Source of the DNA: Chloroflexota bacterium
GTDB lineage: Bacteria; Chloroflexota; Chloroflexia; Thermomicrobiales; UBA6265
Reading direction: 5' to 3'
Assembly: GCA_019348515.1 (NCBI GenBank)
Contig: JAHWJF010000180.1
Coordinates: 1-7,188, forward strand
DNA length: 7,188 nt
Of the stretch, positions 1 through 6,258 are shown in pieces (positions within the stretch are counted from its first letter, which is position 1; every line of letters begins with the position of its first letter). A model generated the notes under the pieces. The model worked only from the letters and a program-made list of their open reading frames with translations, was not told where the DNA came from and did no database searches. Position numbers and translations under genes: made by a program.

Positions 1-374
1 GGCTCAAGCGGGCGACCCTGGAGGCGCGTGTGGCGTTGGAGGAAGTCGCCGTCGCCGCGGCGGAGGCCGCCCACCATGCGTTGACCGTTGCCGAAGTTCT
101 GGATGAGGCGCTCGCCGTCCTGGAGCAGGCGGAGAGCGAGGCCGTGGCAGCGCCGCTCGTACATGAGGCGACGATCACGACCGAAATCCTCAGTCCGCGG
201 GAGCGAGAGGTCCTGGCATTGGTGGCCGAAGGGCGTTCGAACAAGGCCATCGCCGAGACCCTCTTCGTCTCGCCCAACACGATCAAGACCCACGTCGCCT
301 CGCTACTGAACAAGCTGCACGCCGAGACTCGCGTGCAACTCGCGGCCATGGCGGCGCGGACGGCGATGCGCTGA
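1..374 (+). CDS. LuxR-family transcriptional regulator, C-terminal part (5' truncated)
   Basis: This is the C-terminal end of a DNA-binding regulator. The reading frame (first full codon at 3) is open to the window edge, so the true start lies upstream; a GTG at 30 is possible but has no clear ribosome binding site. The last ~65 residues form a LuxR/GerE helix-turn-helix: LSPREREVLALVAEGRSNKA, then a recognition helix around VSPNTIKTHV, then LLNKLHAETRVQLAA. Before it lies a helical Ala/Glu-rich stretch (EEVAVAAAEAAHHA and onward) that resembles the end of a TPR-like region rather than a receiver domain. In large ATPase-type (MalT/LAL-like) regulators the HTH sits at the C-terminus after such repeats, so this may be one; a smaller NarL-type regulator cannot be excluded without the N-terminus. 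It converges on the C39-like gene across a strong hairpin. The family is certain; the architecture and regulated genes are unknown. Confidence 0.85.
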   Translation, partial: LKRATLEARVALEEVAVAAAEAAHHALTVAEVLDEALAVLEQAESEAVAAPLVHEATITTEILSPREREVLALVAEGRSNKAIAETLFVSPNTIKTHVASLLNKLHAETRVQLAAMAARTAMR

Positions 375-495
375 CCGCCGAGGTTTGGGCACGCCTCGTC
401 CAAGCCGGAGAGACCAGCGTATTTCCCAGCGAGAAATCTGGCTCCATTGGCTGCGCTCGAACCCGTCAACGTCGCGGAGCTCGGGTCGAATAGCG

Positions 496-531
496 ACCCG
501 GCCGACTCACCACGCGGTGAGTCGGCCGGGT
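496..531. terminator. 16-bp perfect hairpin between convergent genes, likely bidirectional terminator
   Basis: The left arm ACCCGGCCGACTCACC (496-511) pairs perfectly with 516-531 around the 4-base loop ACGC. It lies 122 bases after the LuxR stop and 39 bases before the stop of the oppositely oriented C39-like gene, where a shared terminator is expected. There is no clear T-run on either side (the plus strand continues GCTGTGTCG), so it is not a textbook intrinsic terminator. It could act with Rho or as an mRNA 3' stabiliser. Confidence 0.65.
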
Positions 532-569
532 GCTGTGTCGAAATCCGGCGATTGGTGTGAGACGGACGA

Positions 570-1298
570 TCAGCAGCAGACGCCGGGTGTGGGGTCGCTG
601 GCTACGATTTCGGTCGACGAATCAGGTGCCGCGACTTCCGCCCTGGCCAGGGGCCACACCGCCATCGACATCCCGTCCATGGCGTCCCACATCCACATGA
701 AGTCGCCCCACGACCAGGAGACGGTGCTCCCCGTGGCCGGATCGACGGCGTAGACGCCAGATTCGTCGTAGCCATACCCGACGACGACGTGATAGCCGGG
801 GTTGATCTTGTACGGCGTGCCGTCGCTGGCATATTCGTAGTAGCTCTGATCGCCCCACATGCCGAGCCAGAGCACCACCGGCACCCCGTTGCTGAGATAC
901 TGCTGCAATCTCCCGGCATCGCCCTGGGCGTAGAACACTTCACCACGGAAGCCGAGCTGCGCCAGTGGCCCAACCAGCGGCTCGGGATAGACACCGTAGT
1001 CGGTCGTGTTGCCCCATGCCCCGTTGATGTCGCCGCGGTATCCCCAGTGCGGGTTATCCGACGCGGGTACGAGCTCGTCGAACGTCCATTCCGAGATCCA
1101 GGTGTCGTAGGCGCCCATGGCGATGACGAGCGAGGCGTACTCGCAGCTGAGATTACGCTGTTGAACGTAGATCGGGACTTCGACGAACGCGGAGTCCGCC
1201 GCGATGGACCGAGCGGACACCGGATTGATCGGCAGCCCAGTACCCGTGAGCATGATGAGGATGCTCAACGACCAAACCAGCAGACCCCGGAACCGCAT
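570..1298 (-). CDS. Secreted C39-like (papain-fold) cysteine peptidase family protein
   Basis: This 242-residue protein is probably exported. Residues 1-29 form a signal peptide: MRFRG, a hydrophobic core LLVWSLSILIMLTG, and an Ala-x-Ala-like site VSA before RS. The rest matches the C39-like peptidase fold (Peptidase_C39_2 type). Cys52 lies in QQRNLSCEYASLVIAM, Gln46 six residues earlier fits the oxyanion position, His170 lies in GYHVVVGYGYDESG, and Asp186 in YAVDPATG; together these form a plausible catalytic triad. A motif GYRGDINGAWGNTTDYGVY (residues 86-104) lies between Cys and His and looks conserved in secreted proteins of this kind. The region 195-215 is rich in Trp and Met. The C-terminus is a low-complexity tail ending in Cys-Cys. 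The ATG at 1298 is supported by AGGGGAAGGGG just upstream and by the signal peptide that begins there. Family members process peptides or cell-wall-linked substrates; the substrate here is unknown. It has its own promoter-like sequence and is probably not obligatorily transcribed with guaB. Confidence 0.85.
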   Translation of the reverse strand: MRFRGLLVWSLSILIMLTGTGLPINPVSARSIAADSAFVEVPIYVQQRNLSCEYASLVIAMGAYDTWISEWTFDELVPASDNPHWGYRGDINGAWGNTTDYGVYPEPLVGPLAQLGFRGEVFYAQGDAGRLQQYLSNGVPVVLWLGMWGDQSYYEYASDGTPYKINPGYHVVVGYGYDESGVYAVDPATGSTVSWSWGDFMWMWDAMDGMSMAVWPLARAEVAAPDSSTEIVASDPTPGVCC

Positions 1299-1348
1299 CG
1301 TTCCCCTTCCCCTACGACCATCCGGGCCTCCCTCCCGGCCTCGCTTTC

Positions 1349-1377
1349 ATTGTATCGACTGATGAGCCACTTGACCA
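1349..1377 (-). promoter_or_regulatory. Sigma70-like promoter for the C39-like gene
   Basis: Read on the minus strand, a -10 box TACAAT (1349-1354, 5 of 6 to consensus) lies 17 bases from a -35 box TGGTCA (1372-1377, 4 of 6). Transcription would begin near 1342, giving a leader of about 45 bases before the ATG at 1298. The leader holds a small GC-rich inverted repeat, CCGGG (1322-1326) and CCCGG (1334-1338). The promoter lies just after the guaB stop, with no obvious terminator in between. Confidence 0.5.
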
Positions 1378-1407
1378 TATGGGACTCAAAGTCAACGGTC
1401 TACCCTG

Positions 1408-2976
1408 TCACCCCGCGTTCGAGCGGTAATTTGGGGCTTCGCGGGTGATGACGACGTCGTGCGGATGGCTCTCCCGCAACCCGGCGGCGGTGATCCGCAC
1501 GAAGCGCGTCTCGCGCTTCAGCGTCGGGATGTCCGGAGCGCCAACGTAACCCATTGCTGAGCGCAAGCCGCCGACGAGCTGGTAGACCAGATTCCCCAGC
1601 GGTCCTTTGTAGGCAACGCGACCTTCGATCCCCTCCGGCACCAGCTTCTGGATGTTGCCGACCCCCTCCTGGAAGTAACGGTCCTTGGAGTAGGAGCGGG
1701 ATTTCATGGCGCCAATCGACCCCATACCCCTGTACTCTTTGAAGCGCTCGCCCTGGTAGAGGACCACCTCACCGGGACTCTCGTCGACGCCGGCCAGCAG
1801 TGAGCCGAGCATGACGACGTCGGCGCCGGCCGCGATCGCCTTGGCGATATCGCCGGAGTACTGAATGCCGCCATCGGCGACGACTGGGATGTCATGCCTG
1901 GAGGCGGCGCGCGCGCAGTCGAGGACCGCCGTGACCTGGGGCACACCGACCCCGGCCACGACCCGCGTGGTGCAGATCGAGCCCGGCCCGACCCCAACTT
2001 TCACGGCGTCCGCCCCGGCGGCGATCAACGCTTCGGTGGCCGACGCGGTGGCAACGTTGCCCGCCATCACCTCAACCCGGTGCACTCGCTTGAGGCGCTC
2101 GACCGTTTGCAGGACGGAGACCGAGTGGCCGTGGGCCGTATCGACCACCAGCAGATCGACTCCCGCATCGACCAGCGCGGCCGCGCGCTTGTCGGCGTCG
2201 GCCCCAACGCCGACCGCCGCACCAACTCGCAACCGCCCTTGGGCATCCTTGGTGGCGTTTGGGAACTGAATCTTCTTCTGAATGTCCTTCACCGTGATCA
2301 GACCCGTGAGATAGCCGCGCTCGTCGACCACCGGCAGCTTTTCCACCCGGTGCCGGTGCAGGATGGATTGCGCCTCTTCCAGCGTCGTGCCGGCCGGAGC
2401 CGTGATGAGGTCCTTGCTGGTCATGACTCCGCTCACTGGCTGCTCGACGTCGTTGACGAAGCGGAGGTCGCGGTTGGTGAGGATGCCGACGAGCCGGCCG
2501 CAATCCTCGGTAATCGGCACCCCGGAGATGTGGTACCGCTCCATCACCGTCAGCGCCTCGCGTACCGGGGCGTCCGGTGGCAGCGTCACCGGCTCCACAA
2601 TCATGCCGGACTCGGAGCGCTTTACCTTGTCGACCTCGCCTACCTGCTCCTCGATCGAGAGGTTGCGGTGGACGATTCCGAGACCTCCTTCGCGGGCCAG
2701 GGCAATCGCCATGCGGGCCTCGGTCACGGTGTCCATGGCCGCGGAGAGGACCGGGATGGCGAGAGAGATCGATTTCGTGAGCCGGGTTGCGGTGCTGACC
2801 GTCGCCGGCAAGACGTCGGACTCGGCGGGAACCAACAGCACGTCATCAAAGGTAAGACCGAGGCCGACGAATTTCTCGGTGTCGGAGAGCGCATCAGACG
2901 GGTGCGAGGTTTCGCCCCACGGGGTGGCGGGATCGATACCGGGGACGGTGAATTGACGTGGCTCCGTGATGGTCAT
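1408..2976 (-). CDS. guaB: Inosine-5'-monophosphate dehydrogenase
   Basis: GuaB oxidises IMP to XMP with NAD+, the committed step of GMP synthesis, in the cytoplasm. The 522-residue protein has the full family layout: an N-terminal GLTFDDVLLVPAESDVLP (about 40-57), PVLSAAMDTVTEARMAIA, two CBS domains at about 125-175 and 185-235 inserted in the TIM barrel, AVGVGADADKRA, and the active loop GVGPGSICTTRVVAGVG with catalytic Cys335. The flap follows (GSIGAMKSRS, then DRYFQEG), then VPEGIEGRVAYKGPL with the Arg-Tyr pair used in hydrolysis. The N-terminus is about 30 residues longer than in the E. coli enzyme. The ATG at 2976 is still the best start: it overlaps the parA stop as ATGA and has GGAGGGAG (2984-2991) 7 bases upstream. 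Translation is therefore probably coupled to parA. No intrinsic terminator is evident after the stop. Both CBS domains and all catalytic motifs look intact. Confidence 0.98.
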   Translation of the reverse strand: MTITEPRQFTVPGIDPATPWGETSHPSDALSDTEKFVGLGLTFDDVLLVPAESDVLPATVSTATRLTKSISLAIPVLSAAMDTVTEARMAIALAREGGLGIVHRNLSIEEQVGEVDKVKRSESGMIVEPVTLPPDAPVREALTVMERYHISGVPITEDCGRLVGILTNRDLRFVNDVEQPVSGVMTSKDLITAPAGTTLEEAQSILHRHRVEKLPVVDERGYLTGLITVKDIQKKIQFPNATKDAQGRLRVGAAVGVGADADKRAAALVDAGVDLLVVDTAHGHSVSVLQTVERLKRVHRVEVMAGNVATASATEALIAAGADAVKVGVGPGSICTTRVVAGVGVPQVTAVLDCARAASRHDIPVVADGGIQYSGDIAKAIAAGADVVMLGSLLAGVDESPGEVVLYQGERFKEYRGMGSIGAMKSRSYSKDRYFQEGVGNIQKLVPEGIEGRVAYKGPLGNLVYQLVGGLRSAMGYVGAPDIPTLKRETRFVRITAAGLRESHPHDVVITREAPNYRSNAG

Positions 2977-3872
2977 GGATGATCTCCCTCCGTGGATTCT
3001 CTGACGGGGCGAGGCCGGGGTGGCAGATGAAGACGGGTCGTGAGCTCGTTGACGAACGCTTCGTACGCTTCCGCGCCACGCGAGCTCGGATCGTATTCGA
3101 CGATGGCCTGACCGTAAGACGGCGCCTCGGCCAATCGCACGGAGCGGGGCACCACCGTGCCAAACATGCGATGGGGAAAATAGCGCCGCACTTCCGCTAC
3201 CACATGCGCCGAAAGGCGGGTGCGGGCATCGAACATCGTCATCAGGACCCCGGTAACATCCAGCGGCGGGTTCAGACCGCGCTTGACCAGGTCGACGGTT
3301 GTCATCAGCTGGCCAAGCCCCTCCAACGCCAGAAACTCACACTGAATGGGGACGACCACCGACCGCGCCGCCGTCAGGGCGTTGACGGTCAGCAATCCGA
3401 GTGAGGGCGGGCAGTCGATCAGAACGATGTCGTAGCGAGGTAGCAGGCCAGCGAGCGCGTCGCGCAGCCGGGTCTCCCGTCCACCGGCTTCGACGAGCTC
3501 GATCTCGGCTCCGGCAAGCGTCGGCGTCGACGCGACCAGGTCGAGTCCGGGTCGATCGGTCGACTCAATTGCCTCGGAGAGCGGAAGCCGATCGACAAGA
3601 ACATCGTAAATCGAGCGTCCGACAGTGAGCTTGTCGATGCCCAGTGACGATGTCGCGTTTCCCTGAGGATCGGCGTCGATGAGGAGGATGCGATAACCGC
3701 GCTGTGCGAGCGAGACGGCGGTGTTGACGGCCGTTGTGGTCTTGCCGACACCGCCCTTCTGATTGGCGAAGGCAACGATTGGGACCACGCCGCGAGGCCT
3801 GGCGGCATCATGGCTGCCCGGGTCGTGCCCCGGTTGGGCCACTACCGGACTTGCTGCCGTCACGCTCGCCAT
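2973..3872 (-). CDS. parA: ParA/Soj-type chromosome-partitioning ATPase
   Basis: This 299-residue ATPase belongs to the ParA/MinD group, which binds DNA non-specifically as an ATP dimer and moves ParB-parS complexes during segregation. The deviant Walker A motif KGGVGKTT is at 39-46, with the signature lysine Lys39; DADPQGN (66-72) is the A' motif; IVLIDCPPSLG (149-159) is Walker B. VPRSVRLAEAPSYGQ, typical of Soj-like chromosomal ParA proteins, lies near the C-terminus. A tail rich in Pro and Arg (LPPRPRPVRE) ends the protein. The first ~29 residues before VVPIVAFANQKGG are an extension without motifs; a GTG start at Val29 or Val30 would give the usual family length. The ATG at 3872 has only a weak ribosome binding site at normal spacing (a purine run at 3895-3903 is too far), so the start is uncertain. 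There is no parB in the window and I see no parS-like palindrome. The gene overlaps guaB by 4 bases. Confidence 0.93.
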   Translation of the reverse strand: MASVTAASPVVAQPGHDPGSHDAARPRGVVPIVAFANQKGGVGKTTTAVNTAVSLAQRGYRILLIDADPQGNATSSLGIDKLTVGRSIYDVLVDRLPLSEAIESTDRPGLDLVASTPTLAGAEIELVEAGGRETRLRDALAGLLPRYDIVLIDCPPSLGLLTVNALTAARSVVVPIQCEFLALEGLGQLMTTVDLVKRGLNPPLDVTGVLMTMFDARTRLSAHVVAEVRRYFPHRMFGTVVPRSVRLAEAPSYGQAIVEYDPSSRGAEAYEAFVNELTTRLHLPPRPRPVRESTEGDHP

Positions 3873-3909
3873 CCGTGTCTCGTCCGCAGAGCCGCCTCTC
3901 CTTAGGGCG

Positions 3910-3918
3910 ATGGTAGCA
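3910..3918 (-). promoter_or_regulatory. Possible extended -10 promoter for parA
   Basis: On the minus strand TGCTACCAT (TG at 3917-3918, -10 TACCAT at 3910-3915) fits an extended -10 element about 38 bases before the parA ATG. The -35 position (3933-3938, minus-strand CCCTCG) does not match consensus. It is the best candidate in a G-rich spacer, but still weak. Confidence 0.3.
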
Positions 3919-3935
3919 CGCGCGTCCGTACACGA

Positions 3936-4104
3936 GGGGGGTCGCTGCGTTAAGCGGGGTCGCTGCGCTCAAGGGGGGAAGGGGGGAGGACGAATGTCCT
4001 GCTCGATACCTCGACTCCTCGACTACGCTCTTCCTTGCCCCCTTTGCCACCTTCGCCGTCTTCGACTGATAGCCGATAGCCGTCTTGCCGTCTTGCCGAC
4101 TATC
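3936..4104. repeat. Intergenic mosaic of short tandem duplications
   Basis: The spacer between the proline dehydrogenase and parA holds at least five different two-copy duplications in ~170 bases. GGGGTCGCTGCG is at 3938-3949 and 3956-3967. AAGGGGGG is at 3971-3978 and 3979-3986. CCTCGACT is at 4009-4016 and 4017-4024, preceded by a diverged copy GCTCGATA at 4001-4008. GATAGCC is at 4068-4074 and 4075-4081. GTCTTGCC is at 4082-4089 and 4090-4097. The last pair stops two bases before the proline dehydrogenase stop codon (4100-4102) and is flanked by inverted GATAG and CTATC. Replication slippage is the simplest origin. Confidence 0.8.
3971..4044 (-). terminator. Possible structured 3' end of the proline dehydrogenase transcript
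   Basis: AAGGGGGGAAGG (3971-3982) can pair with CCTTGCCCCCTT (4033-4044) at 11 of 12 positions, and inside this is a small perfect hairpin, AGGAC GAAT GTCCT (3987-4000). The minus-strand transcript of the proline dehydrogenase would read through both and could fold here. A run of C rather than U follows the inner hairpin, so this is not a standard intrinsic terminator; a Rho-linked or RNA-stabilising role is possible. Confidence 0.3.
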
Positions 4105-5095
4105 GCTTGACCATGTTCGTGACAAACCACGCCACGTTCGCGGGGCGTTCCGCGAGGCGGCGCATCAGGTAGAGGTACCAATGCGGACCGTATGGGGTGG
4201 CGATGAGGACGCGATGACCGGCCCGCGCGAGGTCGAGTTGGTACCGCGGCCGTACGCCGTACAGCATCTGAAACTCGAAGCGGTCTGTTCCAATGCCGCG
4301 GCGGCTTGTGAACCCCATGACGTGGTCGATGATCCGCTCATCATGGGTCGCGATCGCGGTGAAGCCACCGTCAATCATCATGCGTTCCGCAAGATCGACG
4401 TAGGCGCGGTCTACGTCTGGTTTCCGCGGGTAGGCGATGCTCGCCGGCTCCAGGTAGGCGCCCTTGACCAGCCGCAGATTGGGCGACAACGGAAGCAGGC
4501 TCTCGAGATCGGCCGGGGTGCGATAGAGGTACGACTGGAGGACGGTGCCGACGTTGTCATGTCCGTCGGCGCGAAGGCGCCGGTAGATGCGCAGCGTGTC
4601 ATCGACGCGCGCCGATTCTTCCATGTCGATTCGGATGAAATTGCCGTGGGTTTCCGCGTGGGCGACGACCTCCGCCACATTACGGTAGGCGAGCTCAGGA
4701 TCGAGGTCGAGCCCGAGATGCGTCAGCTTGAGGGCAATATTCGTCCGCAGGCCCTCTGTCGCGATACGGTCGAGGTCCGCCTTGTACTCATCGACGACTG
4801 CCCGGGTGGTCGCCGCGTCCTTGACCCCTTCCCCAAGAAGGGTGGTATTGGTGCGAAGACCCTTCTGGTTGAGAGCGCGAAGAACCGGAATCGCCTCATC
4901 GAAGGTCTCGCCGGCGACGAAGCGCGACGCCCCCAGGCGCATGCCGTGACTCCGTACGGCGCGCGAAACGAACGGATTGCTCGTCGCGGCGAGGATGCCG
5001 GCCCGGAAGACCGGGTTGAGATCCACGCGCGGCAGGATCCGAACGTTGGCCGATCGCTTCGTCGCGGCCGCGGGCTCATCGCGTGTCGTCGCCAC
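4100..5095 (-). CDS. Proline dehydrogenase (monofunctional, FAD-dependent)
   Basis: The enzyme oxidises L-proline to 1-pyrroline-5-carboxylate, passing electrons through FAD to the respiratory chain, and is usually membrane-associated. The 331 residues fit the monofunctional bacterial type (around 300 residues), not the large PutA fusion. The barrel motifs appear in order: TLLGEGV (85-91), NIALKLTHLGLDLD, FIRIDMEES, VLQSYLYRTPADL, LRLVKGAYLEP, IATHDERIIDHV, FEFQMLYGVRP, and YGPHWYLYLMRRLAERPAN (302-320) with the Arg312-Arg313 pair that binds the substrate carboxylate in this family. The GTG start at 5095 has AGGGAG (5104-5109) 8 bases upstream. It lies 81 bases after pyrF on the same strand, so co-transcription is likely, though a weak promoter in that gap cannot be excluded. 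The partner P5C dehydrogenase is not in the window. The C-terminus ends directly at the repeat-rich spacer but looks complete. Confidence 0.95.
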   Translation of the reverse strand: MATTRDEPAAATKRSANVRILPRVDLNPVFRAGILAATSNPFVSRAVRSHGMRLGASRFVAGETFDEAIPVLRALNQKGLRTNTTLLGEGVKDAATTRAVVDEYKADLDRIATEGLRTNIALKLTHLGLDLDPELAYRNVAEVVAHAETHGNFIRIDMEESARVDDTLRIYRRLRADGHDNVGTVLQSYLYRTPADLESLLPLSPNLRLVKGAYLEPASIAYPRKPDVDRAYVDLAERMMIDGGFTAIATHDERIIDHVMGFTSRRGIGTDRFEFQMLYGVRPRYQLDLARAGHRVLIATPYGPHWYLYLMRRLAERPANVAWFVTNMVKR

Positions 5096-5176
5096 CGGGT
5101 CAGCTCCCTGGTCGTCTTATCTCACCATCGAAGGCAACGCTGAAGAGCGCGCTTCCGGTCGCATGCGCCAAGCTGC

Positions 5177-6055
5177 TTAGACGAAGATCGCGCGCACGGC
5201 GTTGATCGCGTCGCGAAGTCTCACCGCTTCGGCGCGGACTGCGGTCTTCCAATCAGGCTGCTGGGCCGAGTCCGCGTAGAGAACGGACCGCGAGGAGGAG
5301 ACGAGCATTCCTCCTCCCTTGCTATCGAGTCCGGCGCGGACTGAGGCTTCGAGCTCGCCGCCTTGCGCGCCAATGCCAGGAAGCAGGATGGGGAGGTCCG
5401 GACAGCGCTGGCGAACAGTGGCAAGCTCAGCGGGATAGGTCGCGCCTACGACGAGCCCGAGCGTCGCCGGCCAGCGTTCCGACCAGGCGGCGACGTGATC
5501 CGCGACCGTGAGATACATCGGCTCTGAATCACCTTCCGCATCTAGACGGCGGTCTTGCAGATCGCCCGAACCCGGGTTGCTTGTCTTGCAGACGACGAGC
5601 ACCCCTCGATCACCGCGACGCATGAAGGGCGCGAGGGAGTCTTCGCCCAGATAAGGGTTTACCGTGACGGCATCGAAGTTCCAGGTGTCGAAGTAGCCGG
5701 TGGCGTATGCCTCGGCGGTGCTACCGACATCGCCGACCTTGGCGTCGAGGATGACGGGGATGTTTCGGGGAATGCGACGGCGGGTCTCCTCGAGGGCGGC
5801 AACGCCCGCCGCGCCGTGGGCCAGGTAGAACCCGAGGTTCGGTTTGTACGCGCAGACGAGATCGGCAGTCACCTCAATGACATCGGCGTTGAAGGTCACA
5901 ATGGCGCGGGCAACGTCGGTATCGTCCCGCAAAGTCACGGGAAATCGGCTCAGGTCGGGGTCGAGCCCAACACAGAGCAGGCTGTCGTTGGTATGCGCGG
6001 CCTCGTTGATTCGATTATGGAATGCTTCGGATACGTTCACCTGACTCTTCACCAT
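5177..6055 (-). CDS. pyrF: Orotidine 5'-phosphate decarboxylase, type 2
   Basis: PyrF decarboxylates OMP to UMP, the last step of de novo pyrimidine synthesis. At 292 residues it belongs to the longer type 2 subfamily rather than the ~230-residue E. coli type. Motifs in order: LLCVGLDPDLSRFP (26-39), AYKPNLGFY with Lys71, the catalytic DAKVGDVGST (Asp104, Lys106, Asp109), VNPYLGEDSLAPF (132-144), CKTSNPGSGDLQ, VVGATYP (202-208), LLPGIGAQGG (224-233) and the phosphate-binding SSSRSVLYA with Arg256. All active-site residues are present. The ATG at 6055 has GGGGTGAGG (6064-6072) 8 bases upstream; GTG codons at residues 2 and 6 are alternatives. It shares a divergent control region with the PLP enzyme at 6259 and probably leads a transcript that includes the proline dehydrogenase. 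No other pyr genes are nearby. Confidence 0.97.
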   Translation of the reverse strand: MVKSQVNVSEAFHNRINEAAHTNDSLLCVGLDPDLSRFPVTLRDDTDVARAIVTFNADVIEVTADLVCAYKPNLGFYLAHGAAGVAALEETRRRIPRNIPVILDAKVGDVGSTAEAYATGYFDTWNFDAVTVNPYLGEDSLAPFMRRGDRGVLVVCKTSNPGSGDLQDRRLDAEGDSEPMYLTVADHVAAWSERWPATLGLVVGATYPAELATVRQRCPDLPILLPGIGAQGGELEASVRAGLDSKGGGMLVSSSRSVLYADSAQQPDWKTAVRAEAVRLRDAINAVRAIFV

Positions 6056-6168
6056 TCCGTGAACCTCACCCCTGCTGCCAGTGGCCCGCGTGCCAGTACG
6101 TCACGATACGAGCCGTTTCGCTTCCCGATGTGTACGTACAGGCGTTGCTCCTGTGACAATGTCGCCAT
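6049..6168 (-). other. Possible 39-residue leader ORF overlapping the pyrF start
   Basis: An ATG at 6168 opens a frame of 39 codons (MATLSQEQRLYVHIGKRNG at its start, ending VRFTEW). Its TGA (6049-6051) falls just inside pyrF, whose ATG is at 6053-6055. If translated, it could couple to pyrF or act as a leader peptide. It has no good ribosome binding site of its own, and I recognise no family. The frame is also open upstream to 6285. It could well be a chance ORF in GC-rich DNA. Confidence 0.2.
6131..6140. promoter_or_regulatory. Perfect 10-bp palindrome TGTACGTACA, possible operator
   Basis: The palindrome lies near the middle of the 203-bp divergent spacer between pyrF and the PLP enzyme. 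A second short inverted repeat, ACAGG (6138-6142) and CCTGT (6150-6154), overlaps it. A regulator dimer could bind here, but a 10-bp palindrome can occur by chance and no matching regulator is in the window. Confidence 0.25.
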
Positions 6169-6177
6169 TGAACCCGG

Positions 6178-6186
6178 TGCTAGCAT
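6178..6186 (+). promoter_or_regulatory. Possible extended -10 promoter for the PLP enzyme gene
   Basis: TGCTAGCAT gives an extended -10 (TG at 6178-6179, TAGCAT at 6181-6186, 4 of 6) about 72 bases before the ATG at 6259. No good -35 is seen at the right distance. It overlaps the candidate pyrF -10 on the other strand, and TGCTAGCA is itself palindromic. Confidence 0.25.
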
Positions 6187-6210
6187 GGATGTGAGGGCAT
6201 ATCGCGTCAA
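6182..6210 (-). promoter_or_regulatory. Possible promoter for pyrF
   Basis: On the minus strand TTGACG (6205-6210, 5 of 6 to the -35 consensus) is followed after 17 bases by CATGCT (6182-6187, only 3 of 6 to the -10). Transcription would start near 6175, about 120 bases before the pyrF ATG. The -10 is poor, so this is tentative. Confidence 0.25.
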
Positions 6211-6258
6211 GGTGCGAAATAGCGGCCGGGGAAAGCTCGCCGCGAGGAACGCGGAGTA

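Noticed and set aside
385..753. Plus-strand ORF covering the hairpin and the 3' end of the C39-like gene
   Set aside because: It crosses the terminator-like hairpin, overlaps a real gene antisense, has no ribosome binding site and matches no family.
789..1448. 219-codon plus-strand ORF opposite the C39-like gene
   Set aside because: The opposite strand carries a signal peptide and catalytic motifs; this frame is the antisense shadow.
1894..2982. 362-codon plus-strand ORF opposite guaB
   Set aside because: It lies wholly within the intact guaB gene on the other strand, and its composition (rich in Arg, Gly, Asp, His) is typical of a shadow frame.
2973..3872. Plasmid or mobile-element origin for the ParA gene
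   Set aside because: It is embedded among housekeeping genes on the same strand, its motifs are Soj-like, and no replication, integrase or transposase gene is present.
3936..4104. Possible CRISPR array in the repeat-rich spacer
   Set aside because: The repeats are 7-12 bases, differ from one another, and lack regular spacers and cas genes.
4085..5143. 352-codon plus-strand ORF opposite the proline dehydrogenase
   Set aside because: It is antisense to a gene with complete family motifs; long antisense frames are expected in GC-rich DNA, and its translation shows no recognisable domain.
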